The notes beneath the pieces are model-generated. The model had not been told where the DNA came from, did no database searches, and was given only the letters and a program-made list of their open reading frames with translations. Shown here one piece after another: positions 53,134-61,068 of a stretch of DNA of 64,000 nucleotides (position 1 is its first letter; every line of letters begins with the position of its first letter). A program made the position numbers and the translations under genes. Origin of the DNA: Nonlabens marinus S1-08 (lineage in GTDB: Bacteria > Bacteroidota > Bacteroidia > Flavobacteriales > Flavobacteriaceae). The stretch spans positions 372,001-436,000 of the forward strand of contig NZ_AP014548.1 of the NCBI RefSeq assembly GCF_000831385.1, read 5' to 3'.

Positions 53134-54207
53134 TTAGTTTGCAACAACTCCCTGACAACTGCTTCCAGCGCCAGCGGTACAGCCGTAACAATGTTGTGAA
53201 ATCTGAATCTTGCGGTCATTGAGCAAGTCTTCATTATAATCTTTAACATGCTGGATCTTGTTGTCCACTTTCAAATCGAGCATCTGGTTGAAATCGCAAT
53301 CGTACAACCAGCCATCCCATGAAATAGAAATGGTATTTGTACACATGACGTTTGCAACAGCGGCTGGATTGTAGGCTTCTACAAGCGCATACATGTAGTC
53401 CTCATAATTCTCGCTCGCCACTAGGTAATCTAGGAAGCGCGCGATAGGTAAATTAGTAATCGCAAACAGATTGTGGAATTGAATCCCAAAATCTTCCATT
53501 AATCGAGACTTCATTTCCTTCTCCATACTGGCTTGATCGCCCGGTAAATAAGCACCGCTAGGATTGTAGACTAGGTCTAATCTTAAGCTGCTATCTGGCA
53601 TACCATAGCCGCGTTCATTCAATTCTTGTAATGCCTTGATTGATTTATCAAACACACCGTCACCACGTTGCTTGTCGGTCTTTCCTTTAGTCCAGTGTGG
53701 CATAGAGGAAACTACATGAATATTGTGTTTTTTGAAAAAGTCTGGTAGGTCGTAATATTTTTTGTTAGCTCGAATTATTGTCAAATTGGATCGAACTATA
53801 AAGTCTTGGATTCCAGCTTTTGCTGCTTCCTCCACAAACCATCTAAAGTCTGGATTCATCTCTGGTGCACCACCTGTAAGGTCCAGCGTGTGAGCCTCAG
53901 TAGTTTTGATCACATCGAGAATCTGCTGCATGGTATCTCGCGTCATTATTTCCTTGCGATCGGGTCCTGCATCCACGTGACAGTGAGCACAAACCTGATT
54001 ACACATATATCCCACATTTACTTGAAGTATCTCAAGCTTCTTAGGCCTGAGCGGGAATTGATTGGTTTCTTTTATCTTCTTTGCGAACGACGGTAATTCA
54101 CCATTAGAAAAGGGTTCTCCATTAAGGACTTCCATTTGCTTATTGATGTTTGCCAGGTCTGCATCGCGTTTGTGAAGGGACTTTTTAGTATTTACTGCTA
54201 CACTCAT
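53134..54207 (-). CDS. arsS: Arsenosugar biosynthesis radical SAM protein ArsS
   Basis: 357 aa. Radical SAM motif CNQVCAHC (about 69-76), LDLTGGAPEMNPDF, and a C-terminal DUF3641-type region with Cys clusters CTNTISISWDGWLYDCDFNQ and HCYGCTAGAGSSC for extra binding. Family members couple a 5'-deoxyadenosyl group to dimethylarsenite, the carbon-arsenic step of arsenosugar formation. Start MSVAVNTKKSLHKRD is preceded by a long spacer, so a promoter probably lies just upstream. Confidence 0.9.
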   Translation of the reverse strand: MSVAVNTKKSLHKRDADLANINKQMEVLNGEPFSNGELPSFAKKIKETNQFPLRPKKLEILQVNVGYMCNQVCAHCHVDAGPDRKEIMTRDTMQQILDVIKTTEAHTLDLTGGAPEMNPDFRWFVEEAAKAGIQDFIVRSNLTIIRANKKYYDLPDFFKKHNIHVVSSMPHWTKGKTDKQRGDGVFDKSIKALQELNERGYGMPDSSLRLDLVYNPSGAYLPGDQASMEKEMKSRLMEDFGIQFHNLFAITNLPIARFLDYLVASENYEDYMYALVEAYNPAAVANVMCTNTISISWDGWLYDCDFNQMLDLKVDNKIQHVKDYNEDLLNDRKIQISQHCYGCTAGAGSSCQGVVAN

Positions 54208-54425
54208 AGGTGTGTTTCTGCTTTTTTAAAATGGTTTGCGTGTTAAGGCGATACATAATTACGATAAAAACCTCAGGCAAGTTTTATAAAAACCCATGAT
54301 ATTCGTTTTGCGATAATTCTAATCTCAATTATATTCCCAAATATTCTGGCTTTTTCACTTGCTATGAATTGGTCATCATCCTGCGTAAATCTTACAAGTC
54401 CAAGTATGCTAATTGCAATAATGTA

Positions 54426-54604
54426 TCATAGCTTACCTAAGTCTACTAGGGTAATAATTAATAAGTTTTGCTTTGCAACATATTCTTTAACGCTGGCTGG
54501 ATCTTTCTCGTAAGCATCGTGGAAATTACATTCAAAGTCCCAGATAAATGACTTACTGCGATTTATAAGGATGTAAAATCTTTCTATTCTGCTTTCGCAG
54601 AATA
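54426..54604 (-). pseudogene. Possible remnant or start-less small gene
   Basis: A 60-codon frame with protein-like composition ends at TGA 54426-54428: key parts are SKSFIWDFECNFHDAYEKD and KEYVAKQNLLIITLVDLGKL. No ATG, GTG or TTG opens it; the frame runs back to the stop region of the next gene upstream. It may be a decayed gene, an ATT/ATA-started one, or chance. A hairpin ATTCTGC/GCAGAAT (about 54586-54603) lies at its start and resembles a mutated palindrome. Confidence 0.3.
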
Positions 54605-54612
54605 TTGAAATG

Positions 54613-54948
54613 CTACATCTCTAGTTTGTTGACCTTATTCATCATTTGAACACCATGAACCAGAGTGGCACCACCTTTAATAGCTCCTGCAACATGAATA
54701 GCTTCCATCATCTGTTCTTTAGTCACGCCGCGTTTGAGAGTATCGCTTGTATATGCATCGATACAATAAGGACATTGCACGGCATGGGAGACGGCAAGTG
54801 CAATCAAGGATTTTTCCCTTGCTGTTAGCGCACCTTCTTCAAACACACTACCGTAGTAATCGAAGAATTTAGTTCCTAGCTCTTCACTCCATTCTGTTAT
54901 TTTGCCAAATTTCCTAAGGTCTTTAGGATCATAATAGGTCTTGTCCAT
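54613..54948 (-). CDS. Arsenosugar-associated peroxidase-like (AhpD/carboxymuconolactone decarboxylase) protein
   Basis: 111 aa from ATG 54946-54948 (MDKTYYDPKDLRKFG). A start at 54996 would add 16 residues without family character. All-alpha AhpD-like fold with the redox motif CPYCIDAYTSD (Cys-x-x-Cys) after ALAVSHAVQ, and GGATLVHGV near the end. Members with this sequence accompany arsS/arsM in many bacteria. A role in thiol or peroxide chemistry of the pathway is inferred. Confidence 0.85.
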   Translation of the reverse strand: MDKTYYDPKDLRKFGKITEWSEELGTKFFDYYGSVFEEGALTAREKSLIALAVSHAVQCPYCIDAYTSDTLKRGVTKEQMMEAIHVAGAIKGGATLVHGVQMMNKVNKLEM

Positions 54949-55096
54949 TGAAATTGATTTTAAAGGCTCCAATTTACGATTAAATGATAGTAACAAAAGC
55001 TATTAACATACATTCTACAATTGATTAAATATCAGTTAAAAACAAATTTTGTTTTAGAAGTTCGTCTACATTTGGCTCAATATATAAACAAAAATC

Positions 55097-55297
55097 ATGA
55101 TCAAAATATTAGCAGTTATAATGGCGGTAGGTGGTGCCATCGCTCTTATCTTAGGGGTATTATCAATATTTGGATCCTTAGCTTTAGGTGCAGGACAGTG
55201 GCCATCTGTCATTTTAGGTGTCATATTCTTTTTTGCAGGAATCAGCTTACTTAAGTACCGCAAGGATACCGATGTGATTTCTGCCGAAAATAAATAG
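55097..55297 (+). CDS. Small 66-aa membrane protein
   Basis: Two hydrophobic segments (ILAVIMAVGGAIALILGVLSIFG and WPSVILGVIFFFAGISLL, quoted in part), then a charged tail KYRKDTDVISAENK. A terminator follows 17 bp after the stop. The opposite-strand frame (55066-55302) is judged a shadow. Family not recognised. Confidence 0.65.
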   Translation: MIKILAVIMAVGGAIALILGVLSIFGSLALGAGQWPSVILGVIFFFAGISLLKYRKDTDVISAENK

Positions 55298-55313
55298 GGC
55301 ATTTCTAATTAAT

Positions 55314-55348
55314 CAAAAAAGCCGCAGAAGAATATTCTGCAGCTTTTC
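55314..55348. terminator. Bidirectional terminator
   Basis: GCcGCAGAA / TTCTGCaGC stem between an A6 run and T4, separating the small membrane protein (plus) from the amylase operon (minus). Confidence 0.85.
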
Positions 55349-55368
55349 TTACTCTATTGACGTTCAAA

Positions 55369-56793
55369 TTAATTTATAGGCTCTAGTAATAAGTAGGCAT
55401 AAGCCGACATGTCGCTGGCCATTCCTTCTTGAAATTTGACCGTTGCTCCTGACATCAAGTCGCGGTACTCTCCATTAAGGCCAGAAACTTTTGCTTTAAT
55501 GGGTTCATTAGATAGATTAGACACAAAGATCACCCGTTGACCATTTTTTGATCGTTCAATTGCATAAATAGATGCATCATCATTTGTTATAAGGCGTTTG
55601 TAAGCAGCAGCGTCTTTCCCACCATGTAATGCAGAATTGCTATTTTTCAATGTTCCTAATTGCTTCATTTGCTCCCACACTCTTCCTTTAGTCTTAGGAA
55701 TACTGTCTTTTTCAAAGAATTTCAATCGCTTGTCCATCCCATACTCTTGTCCAGAATATACTAATGGCATTCCAGGTATTACATATTGAAATACAAGCAT
55801 AGCGTCACTTGCTTTACCCATGCGCTCCTGTACCGTACCATTCCATGAGTTCTCATCATGGTTGGTAATAAAGTTCATTAAGATATGATCTGCAGGATAG
55901 GTGGTGTCTATTTTTTTCATGTAAGCATCCCATTTATTTACGTCTGCTTTGCCCTGAGCCAATTCGTTCATAATGTGATGACCTTCCCAATTATAACCGA
56001 TATCAAAAGCTTCATCAAAAAGATCTTTCTTCTCACTTTCAGCGAGCATGAATAGAGGTTTGATAGTTTCCAACTCTGCATTATTCGCATTCCAAAAATC
56101 AGTTGGAACTTCATGTGCCACATCGCATCTAAAGCCGTCTATATTATGTTTCTCTACCCAGTATTTCATGGAAGCAGTCATCGCATCACGCATTTCTTGA
56201 TTATCATAATTGAGATCTGCGGTATCTGTCCAGTCCGTTCCTGCGGGATGGATAATTTCTCCAGCTTCATTTTGAGTGTACCATTCTGGATGTTCTGTAA
56301 CCCATTTGTTATCCCAGCCGGTATGGTTTGCAACCCAATCTAGAATAACAAACATGCCATTGTCGTGCGCTGTCTTGATGAGTGCATCCAGATCTTCTTC
56401 AGTTCCTAAATCAGGATTGATCCCGGTATAATCTGCTACTGCATAGTAACTTCCTAAATACTTTTTTCGTTCCTCCATATCCTCAATGTCTTCTACCATT
56501 AAGTCACCCTTTGCCTTTCTATTCTTTTCTGAAATAGGGAAAATGGGCATCAACCATATGACCTTCACGCCTAATTCCTTCAACTCAGGAATATCTTTAG
56601 TAAATTCATTAAAAGTACCCGCCTCAGAATACTGACGTATGTTAGCTTCATAAATTACTGCCGTTTCCAGATCTTCATCGGTAATAGGTGTGTATTCTAC
56701 TACGGATTCTTCTTGTTTTTCCTCAACCTTCGCTTCGTCTTTACAGGCAAATAGAAAGCTTACGAGAAATAAGGACCAGATGTATTTTTTCAT
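55369..56793 (-). CDS. GH13 alpha-amylase-family lipoprotein 1
   Basis: 474 aa. Lipobox LFAC (Cys about 17). (beta/alpha)8 barrel with catalytic residues: nucleophile Asp in GFRCDVAHEVP (about 222), acid Glu in LMLAESEKK (about 252), and Asp in FITNHDENSW (about 315). DWVANHTGWD is the first conserved region. Probably surface or periplasmic, cleaving alpha-1,4-glucans. Last gene of the maltodextrin unit. Confidence 0.9.
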   Translation of the reverse strand: MKKYIWSLFLVSFLFACKDEAKVEEKQEESVVEYTPITDEDLETAVIYEANIRQYSEAGTFNEFTKDIPELKELGVKVIWLMPIFPISEKNRKAKGDLMVEDIEDMEERKKYLGSYYAVADYTGINPDLGTEEDLDALIKTAHDNGMFVILDWVANHTGWDNKWVTEHPEWYTQNEAGEIIHPAGTDWTDTADLNYDNQEMRDAMTASMKYWVEKHNIDGFRCDVAHEVPTDFWNANNAELETIKPLFMLAESEKKDLFDEAFDIGYNWEGHHIMNELAQGKADVNKWDAYMKKIDTTYPADHILMNFITNHDENSWNGTVQERMGKASDAMLVFQYVIPGMPLVYSGQEYGMDKRLKFFEKDSIPKTKGRVWEQMKQLGTLKNSNSALHGGKDAAAYKRLITNDDASIYAIERSKNGQRVIFVSNLSNEPIKAKVSGLNGEYRDLMSGATVKFQEGMASDMSAYAYLLLEPIN

Positions 56794-56812
56794 AGTGAAC
56801 TAGTAGTTTGAG

Positions 56813-59170
56813 TTAATTTGAATTTTTATCAGTTTTTCTTTTGGCCTGAATAATGGCAAAATTGCGGGCCTTGACTTGTATTTGGGAATCGGTTTCTAGC
56901 GCGTTGATGAGGGTTGTTTCGCTTCCGCGAAAGCGTTTATTTTTATCAGCCACGTTCATCATAATAGGTGTTTCATTGAAATAAACGTAGGTTTCTTCAT
57001 CAAAATAAGCTCTACGCAGAACGAGCATTCCATTTGCATCAGTAATCACCTGCGTCGTACCATAAAGTAAGGACATGGAGTTGCGACGGAGCTGAGCTAA
57101 TTCTTGCACCAGCTCTCGCAATTGAGATTCCCTGCGCGTAAGATTGTCAAACTTCATCATCTTGCGATTGTCTGGATCACCAGCACCTATACTACCGTAT
57201 TCATCCCCATAATAGATCACTGGCACACCTGGAATGGTCATGTTGAACGCTTGAAGCATTCCTAATCTATCGTAAGCTGTGGAATCACTCATTTGCGTTT
57301 CACGAGTCCAGCCAGCAAGTTTAGCATCTTCATCAAAGCGTACGTCACCACTGGCATAACTAATAAATCGAGCCCGATCCTGATTTCCGGATATGTTCCC
57401 CATCAAGTGGTGGTGGCCGTAGTATTCGAGTCCTTTATTTAAGGTTTCTGCAAGATTGGAGTAGCTGTTATCCGCTTTCGCGAAAGCGGAAACCGCAGCA
57501 TCATACATATTAAAATCAAACTGTGCATCGAGCATGCCGGTACTCACGTAGCTGCGTATGAGGTCGTAGGAACCATAAGTTTCCCCAATCTGATAAATAG
57601 GTCGATCCGTATTATTGCGTATTTTCTTAGTTAATGTTCTCCAATAGGCCTCAGGAACATGTTTAGTAGCATCATGACGGAAGCCATCTAAGTCATAATT
57701 AGTCACCCAATACAATGCTGAATCGGTCATTTTTTCTACCACTTCTGGCTGGGAAAAATCAAGTGTAGGCATAAAGGTATCGAACCAAGTGGTCAACCTA
57801 TGATCATCCCAACGCTCCGTATTGAGTGTGCTGTCTGGTAAATATAGATTGGTTGCCCATTCTGGATGTTCTTTATATAATGGGTGTTCTTCATGCACGT
57901 GATTTGCTACATAATCTAAAATCACATTCATCCCACGATCATGAGCTGCAGCAATGATTTCTTTCATCAATTGTTCCCTTCCAAAACGGTAATCCACTGC
58001 AGTATTCGAGATAGGCCAATAACCGTGGTACCCACTGAATTTTGTTTTAGGCTCTGGCCACAAACCATAGGCAGTTTCAGGGTTTTGCGTGATCGGAGAT
58101 AACCAAATGGTATTGATACCCATGTCTTCAAAATAGCCGTCATTGATCTTTTTAAGTACTCCAGCCAGATCGCCACCCATGTAATTTGCTTTAGGCAGGA
58201 TTTCTGGATCAGCGACTGGTTTGGTATTAGATGGATCTGCATCTAGAAAACGATCTATCATCATGAAGTATAGCACTTGTGTATGAAAATCAGATCGATC
58301 TAGTTGAGAAGGGTCTCTTACTACTTTACCATTTTGAACAGGAACCAGTAGATCGTTTGTTCTACCGTTTGTATCGCTCGCAAATACTCGAACTAGCTGT
58401 GTTTTAGAAATTCGATCTGAAAAGTCCTTTTCCGGTAGTGTCACATGATATGTAATTCCTTCTAGGGTTGCTGGTATTTTCTGATTCTCGTAAAAGACGA
58501 CTACATTTTCTAGTTTGCCGGTAGTGGTAAATGTGAACCCATTGTCTGTAATAGCTCCATAACTTAATTCTGCTGGGAAGGCTTTGCGGCTGTTATCAAT
58601 TACCCGGTTAAAGCCACCCATTCCATTGCTTACAATAAAAGGCTCAGTTCCATTTAGCTTTTCTTCCTCTCCGTCTACAATAAACAAGTATTGAAATTTA
58701 CCAGAAGGCACCGTGGCGTCATAATAAAGGTTTGCTCCATCAGTTTGAAGATCTGTCGGTGCCCAATTTGTGAATTCTCCTTTGATCTGGACTTTAGAAT
58801 CTACCGCAGGTTTATCATAATTAATGCGGATTACCTTGCTCGAACTTTTAAATACCGGAACGTCGTTTCTTATACCGTCTGTCCATAGCGTCATTAAGCT
58901 CACAGCTGGACCATCCATCATTTCAAAAGAAAAAACACTGTCTGTTCTTGACCATGGCAAGGCCTTTATCCCTTTATCTACTGTGATACTATCGGCAATC
59001 TGATCACCTGCAATGTAATCTGCAATCAAAACTTCTGTCTTGCCATTATTCGCATAGACTGGACTTGTAGGTACTTGAATTATACTGGCAGATTCTAACG
59101 AGGCTTTATCCTCTTTACAGGAAACTAAAAAAACGACTGTAATTAGAAATACTATTTTTTTCATAGTCAT
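56813..59170 (-). CDS. GH13 alpha-amylase-family lipoprotein 2 (with N-terminal carbohydrate-binding-like domains)
   Basis: 785 aa. Lipobox LVSC. N-terminal about 280 residues hold beta-sandwich modules, one like a CBM48 (QIKGEFTNWAPTDLQTDG, FLFIVDGEEEKLNG-like). Barrel: DYVANHVHEEHP, nucleophile Asp in DGFRHDATKHVP (about 512), Glu in YQIGETYG (about 545). The third region reads SGNQDRARF, with Gln replacing the usual His of NHD. A perfect palindrome reads SAFAKAD (about 561-565); a one-mismatch copy near the C-terminus reads RFRGS. Confidence 0.88.
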   Translation of the reverse strand: MTMKKIVFLITVVFLVSCKEDKASLESASIIQVPTSPVYANNGKTEVLIADYIAGDQIADSITVDKGIKALPWSRTDSVFSFEMMDGPAVSLMTLWTDGIRNDVPVFKSSSKVIRINYDKPAVDSKVQIKGEFTNWAPTDLQTDGANLYYDATVPSGKFQYLFIVDGEEEKLNGTEPFIVSNGMGGFNRVIDNSRKAFPAELSYGAITDNGFTFTTTGKLENVVVFYENQKIPATLEGITYHVTLPEKDFSDRISKTQLVRVFASDTNGRTNDLLVPVQNGKVVRDPSQLDRSDFHTQVLYFMMIDRFLDADPSNTKPVADPEILPKANYMGGDLAGVLKKINDGYFEDMGINTIWLSPITQNPETAYGLWPEPKTKFSGYHGYWPISNTAVDYRFGREQLMKEIIAAAHDRGMNVILDYVANHVHEEHPLYKEHPEWATNLYLPDSTLNTERWDDHRLTTWFDTFMPTLDFSQPEVVEKMTDSALYWVTNYDLDGFRHDATKHVPEAYWRTLTKKIRNNTDRPIYQIGETYGSYDLIRSYVSTGMLDAQFDFNMYDAAVSAFAKADNSYSNLAETLNKGLEYYGHHHLMGNISGNQDRARFISYASGDVRFDEDAKLAGWTRETQMSDSTAYDRLGMLQAFNMTIPGVPVIYYGDEYGSIGAGDPDNRKMMKFDNLTRRESQLRELVQELAQLRRNSMSLLYGTTQVITDANGMLVLRRAYFDEETYVYFNETPIMMNVADKNKRFRGSETTLINALETDSQIQVKARNFAIIQAKRKTDKNSN
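56920..56935. repeat. Iterated palindrome, one mismatch, in GH13 gene 2
   Basis: CGCTTCCGCGAAAGCG; read as RFRGS. Confidence 0.9.
57471..57490. repeat. Iterated palindrome copy inside GH13 gene 2 (20-bp palindrome)
   Basis: TCCGCTTTCGCGAAAGCGGA, still fully symmetric with changed outer bases; core intact. Confidence 0.97.
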
Positions 59171-59181
59171 AGGTTACGTAA

Positions 59182-61065
59182 TTAATCCAAGTCGATGACC
59201 ATAGATTTTTTGCCGCCAATTTTTAATGGCTGAGTGAGATCAATGGAGTTTTCAATTAGAATATCTTGACCTTGTTTACGTTCTTGGATTCCTTCCCTGA
59301 ATCTTTCGAGGTTCAATTCTATCTCGCTAGGATTGTTGTTAATTACCACCATCACTCGGCTTTTCCCTTTAATTCTAAAATAAACGTAGCAATTCTGTTC
59401 TGGAACGTATTGTAGCAACTCACCTTTATGCAACACAGGCTTGTTCTTACGGTAATTGAGTAACTTTTTAGTAAAATCCTGATACCCTTTCTGTAAGGCA
59501 GTCGGATTACTAAATGCATTTCGCGCATCTCCTTTCCAGCCTCCAGGGAAATCCCGGCGTATGTCGCCATCACCGTCAGTATCTCGATTACCTGCCATTC
59601 CAATCTCATCTCCATAATACAGTTGCGGAATCCCTCTTGTGGTCAATACTAACGTCATGGCAAGTTTGTATTTATCCAGATCACCATTATAGAGTCCGTC
59701 TCCACTGATTCTATTGGTATCATGGTTGCCTGCAAAAACTAGAATGTTATCTACATCAGCATACAAGAAGTCGTTGACAAAATTTTCATACAAGCGAACC
59801 GCACCTTTATCCCAGCCTTGTTCGTTTTCATTGAAACTCGCCATTAATGCATCGTGCAAAGTGAAATCCATTACACTAGGGAGCCCTGTATTGTAAGACT
59901 GAATTGCACCTACTGGCGAATCTTTTTGCCAATATGCAATCTGAGCTTGATCGTGCAACCAGGTTTCACCTACAATATTAAAATTTGGATACTCCTTCAT
60001 GATGGCTTTCGTCCATGCAGCAATTCCTTCTTTCTCGTTATAGGAATAGGTATCCACCCGCAGTCCATCCAGACCAGCATATTCAATCCACCAAATAGTG
60101 TTTTGGATTAAATAATTGAGCATTAATGGGTCACTTTGATTTAAGTCCGGCATGGTGCTTACAAACCAGCCTTTCTCCGCATATTTTTTATCAATAGCGC
60201 TAGCGTGAGGATCCATTTGGGTGGTCTGACGGTAGGAGGAGTTGGCATATCCTTTTACAGGAAAATAATTCTTGTCCTTATTATCGTCAAATTGATGAAT
60301 CCAGGTATCAGTAGGCAAGTCCTGCATCATCCAGTGGGTGGCTCCCCAGTGATTGGTGACGTAATCCATGACCAACTTCATATCCCGACCATGTAATTCA
60401 TCAGCAAGGCGGCGGTACAATTCATTGGTTCCATAACGTGGATCAATTTGATACAGATCGCTTTGAGCATAAGTATGATAGGAATAGGCTTTATCATTAT
60501 CAGCCAGTAAAGGTGTACTCCATATCGCAGTTGCCCCTAGGTCCTCAATATAATCTAGATGATCAATAATCCCTTGAATATCACCACCATGACGACCTCC
60601 TTTTTCATCCCGATTGGTCTTTTCTGTCATTGAATCTACAGAGTCATTAAATGGATCACCGTTTGCAAAACGGTCTGGCATGATCAGGTAAATGGCATCA
60701 CTAGAATCAAAACCGTTACGATCCTTTGAAGTAGAAACTCTTGGTTTTATCTCGTAATCAAAAGTTAGAGAAGGTAACTTATGAGCTGTCATTTTCATCT
60801 CGTAAGTCCCGACGACAACTTGCTCCGTGTCTATAGTGACGAAAAGATAATTAGGACTGTCACCTGCGACCTTCTTTATTATTGGCAACCTTGTTTGTAA
60901 ATCATATTTCGCCGCATTGGGGGCGTGAATCAACACCTCGACCTCGCTATGCTGCATTCCTGCCCACCAAAATGGGGGCTCAACGTGTAATGGTGATTGT
61001 GCTAGGCACGCTTTCGCGAAAGCGAAATACATCAACAAACAAAATGCAACTGGAGAGGTTTTCAT
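59182..61065 (-). CDS. GH13 neopullulanase/cyclomaltodextrinase-like enzyme (SusA-type)
   Basis: 627 aa. Signal peptide MKTSPVAFCLLMYFAFAKACLAQ, with AFAKA supplied by a palindrome. N-terminal cyclomaltodextrinase N-domain (PPFWWAGMQHSEVEVLIHAP, about 30-115). Barrel: DYVTNHWG, nucleophile Asp in GLRVDTYSYN (about 337), Glu in NIVGETWLHD (about 364), and FAGNHDTNRI (about 450). Degrades maltodextrins or cyclodextrins in the periplasm. 11 bp before GH13 gene 2, 3 bp after the GH65 gene. Confidence 0.92.
   Translation of the reverse strand: MKTSPVAFCLLMYFAFAKACLAQSPLHVEPPFWWAGMQHSEVEVLIHAPNAAKYDLQTRLPIIKKVAGDSPNYLFVTIDTEQVVVGTYEMKMTAHKLPSLTFDYEIKPRVSTSKDRNGFDSSDAIYLIMPDRFANGDPFNDSVDSMTEKTNRDEKGGRHGGDIQGIIDHLDYIEDLGATAIWSTPLLADNDKAYSYHTYAQSDLYQIDPRYGTNELYRRLADELHGRDMKLVMDYVTNHWGATHWMMQDLPTDTWIHQFDDNKDKNYFPVKGYANSSYRQTTQMDPHASAIDKKYAEKGWFVSTMPDLNQSDPLMLNYLIQNTIWWIEYAGLDGLRVDTYSYNEKEGIAAWTKAIMKEYPNFNIVGETWLHDQAQIAYWQKDSPVGAIQSYNTGLPSVMDFTLHDALMASFNENEQGWDKGAVRLYENFVNDFLYADVDNILVFAGNHDTNRISGDGLYNGDLDKYKLAMTLVLTTRGIPQLYYGDEIGMAGNRDTDGDGDIRRDFPGGWKGDARNAFSNPTALQKGYQDFTKKLLNYRKNKPVLHKGELLQYVPEQNCYVYFRIKGKSRVMVVINNNPSEIELNLERFREGIQERKQGQDILIENSIDLTQPLKIGGKKSMVIDLD
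61009..61024. repeat. Iterated palindrome copy in the SusA-type signal peptide
   Basis: CGCTTTCGCGAAAGCG; read as AFAKA. Confidence 0.97.
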
Positions 61066-61068
61066 AAT

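Noticed and set aside
55066..55302. Minus-strand ORF opposite the small membrane protein
   Set aside because: The plus-strand frame has cleaner membrane segments and a following terminator.
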